Part shown: positions 41,101-44,100 of the stretch, piece by piece
How the letters are laid out: every line of letters starts with the position of its first letter
Position numbering within the stretch: position 1 is the stretch's first letter
Assembly: GCF_032118995.1 (NCBI RefSeq)
Contig: NC_092656.1
Coordinates: 10,545,761-10,609,760, forward strand
Source: Asterias amurensis
Taxonomy: Eukaryota > Echinodermata > Asteroidea > Forcipulatida > Asteriidae
Length of the DNA stretch: 64,000 nt
Direction: 5' to 3'
The notes under the pieces: generated by a model
What the model was told of the DNA's origin: nothing
The model's database searches: none
The model's input: only the letters and a program-made list of their open reading frames with translations
Made by a program: the position numbers and the translations under genes

Positions 41101-44100
41101 CAATCAGTGTCCAGTGTTGACCATCACTAGCAATCCAACAACACTTGACAGGGAAGGAATTACGCAGTTCAGTAAGTACTTCATGTTCACAGGTCATACG
41201 CCATGTTGCCATTTTGTGTCATGTTCCCATTGTGCTATTGCAGATAAGGATGCTGAATTTAATATCTCAAAAACTCAACCCCTGTTTGAAATTAAATTTT
41301 CAGCCGTTAGTTTTATTGTGTACATGTTCACGTACATCTACATTTATATGGGATTAAAACAATGAGACGGTTCTAAAAACCAAATGTATACTTTCCTTTT
41401 AACAGTGTTGCCCTGGCAACATGCCAGTTAAAGCAACCAAGGACCAATAACAATTCTCTCCAATGGGAGACTTTGGAATGTTAGGTGGCATTTTGTACAT
41501 CTACATTTATAGAAGCTTAAAGACAGTGGACACTATTGGCAATTATCAGAGACCAGTCTTCTCACTTGCTGTACCGCAACATGGAATAAAATAACAAACC
41601 TGTGAAAATTTGAGCTCAATCGGTCATCGAAGTTGCGAGATAATAATGAAAGAAAAAAACACCCTTGTCACACAAAGTTGTGTGCTTTCAGATGCTTGAT
41701 TTCGAGACCTCAAGTTCTTAACTTGAGGTCTTGAAATCAAATTCGTGGAAAATTACTTCTTTCTCGAAAACTGCGTCACTTCAGAGGGAGCCGTTTCTCA
41801 CAATGCTTTATACTATCAACCTCTCCCCATTCCTCGTTACCAAGTAAGATTTTATGCTAAAAATTATTTTGAGTAATTACCAATAGTGTCCACTGCCTTT
41901 AAGAATCAAACGGTTCAAACAACCAAAGTTACCATGTATACTTTGCCTTTAGAGCCTACACCATGTGTACATCTAGGGAAGGCTGTATACTTACATGTAC
42001 ATGTAAAATAAATACTCCTACCAAATAAATGTCACGCCTGTTTATCCCTGATGCAAATTGAAAACATCTACTCGCAATCCATTGGTCCAATACTTTGATA
42101 TTTTCAGGAAGTAGACCCTATATCCTGCTATCATCGCGTGTGCATCCTGGAGAAAGTAACAGTTCTTGGGTAATGAAGGGGGTCTTGAAGTTCCTGATGA
42201 GCTCACATCCTGCAGCGAGCCTCCTCAGGGATACCTACATCTTTAAGATCGTTCCGATGTTGAATCCGGATGGTGTCATCAATGGCAGGTCAGTTAGAAT
42301 GGAATGCATGTCATGAAGGTGTAGGTCTCTGGGACCATCGCATGGTCAAAAAGCTTCAATAAGTGGCCACCAGGCTTCGTATCCAATCGACTCTCGAAAT
42401 TTAGAACATAAACTTGATAAACAACCACTGGTGACCGCATTAATTGACCACACCACTCAAGCGTGATGCATACATTCTTACAAACTCCATTTTACATCTT
42501 GAAGATGTTGTTTTGAAGCACGGTTTTTATGGGCTGTTTACCATATTTTGGTCCATCGGGTTGAACCTGCATCAGTTGTTTTTATCTTTGTAGTCCGAGT
42601 GTGGAAATAATGGTGAACAAGTTCAGATAAATAAGCAGGAGATTGTCATACATGTATTTGAGCCTTGAAAGTTAACAAAATAATTGTACGAAACCTAACT
42701 AGAAGCTTAGCAATAATTCCATGTTGTGTTTCTTTATTCTAGTCATCGATGTTCTCTTGTTGGTGAGGATCTCAACCGGCGATGGGACGCTCCAAACTCT
42801 GATCTCCACCCGACTATCTACCATACAAAGGGTCTTCTACAGTACCTAGCCATCAACAACAGGAATCCTATGGTAAACGTCTCACCCACTTTCACTATTA
42901 GTCAAAGTTAAAAGTGTGTATCATGATGTCTGTAGAAAAATCTGCAGTATTTTATTTTGAACTCTTTCAGTGCCTGTTTTTTTCTTTCGTTTTGAACCTA
43001 AAATGACAGCTTTTGAAGGTTTTTTTCCCTTAAAATAATTTATTAAAGACACTGGACACCATTGGTAATTGTCAAAAACCACTCTTCACAGTTGGTGTAT
43101 CTCAACATATGCATAAAATAACATACCTGTGAAATCAAATTTATGGAAAACTACTTCTTTCTCAAAAACTACGTCACTTCAGAGGGAGCGGTTTCTCACA
43201 AAGTTTTTAACTATCAACCTCTCCCCATTACTCGTCACCAAGTAAGGTTTTGTGCTAATAATTATTTTGAGTAATTACTAAAAGTGTCCACTGCCTTTAA
43301 AAACTAGTGGTACACGTAGTAGATGAAAAATAGGGGAAAATGTGTACCATTTGAACAACTTTTGTGTTTTTCCCCTCAGTATACCATGTAACCTGTTGTT
43401 TACTAAATTGTGACCGGGTACAATCAAAAGCATTTCGTGGCAGGCGAGCACACTAGTCATATTAGTACTTTTTGCATAAGCGCAACATAAATACAAGAGT
43501 TATAAAAATAACAACTGTGCGAGTTTTGACAGTCCATTTGCTTACACACGTACATATTTCGCTTCTTCTTTTGTGTCAAGTTTTTTCAATCACCAAACTA
43601 GCCTTTTGTTTTCCTGTCAGGTATTCTGTGACTTCCACGGCCATTCAAGAAGGAAGAATGTATTTATGTATGGATGTAGCGAGGCCCAGTCACAGCTAGT
43701 GGATGACGTAGCATTGACGAATGGGAACCGACAAGAGGATACCAGTTACAAGGTATACACAGCCTTGCACCCAATCTCATAAATTTGTTTACACATGATT
43801 TGCTGTACAGTACATGTATGTGCATGTAGGTTACCAGACCAAAAAGTATATTTTATTAAATCAGTTTATCTTCCAGTACGCGCTAATCCTCCAATCAGAT
43901 GCTCGAACTGGGAGTGTGATAATAAAGCCATTAACCAACTCCCAGTTTTAATATTGATGGTTGACCGTGTACTTTGTAGATACATTCAGCTCAAACATAT
44001 TAAAAACTGGCATAGTGCATCTACCATTTAAAACCACTGTGGATAATATTGGAGGGTCAGACAGTAGGAGGATTGACTGTGTACTCTGTAGATACAATCC

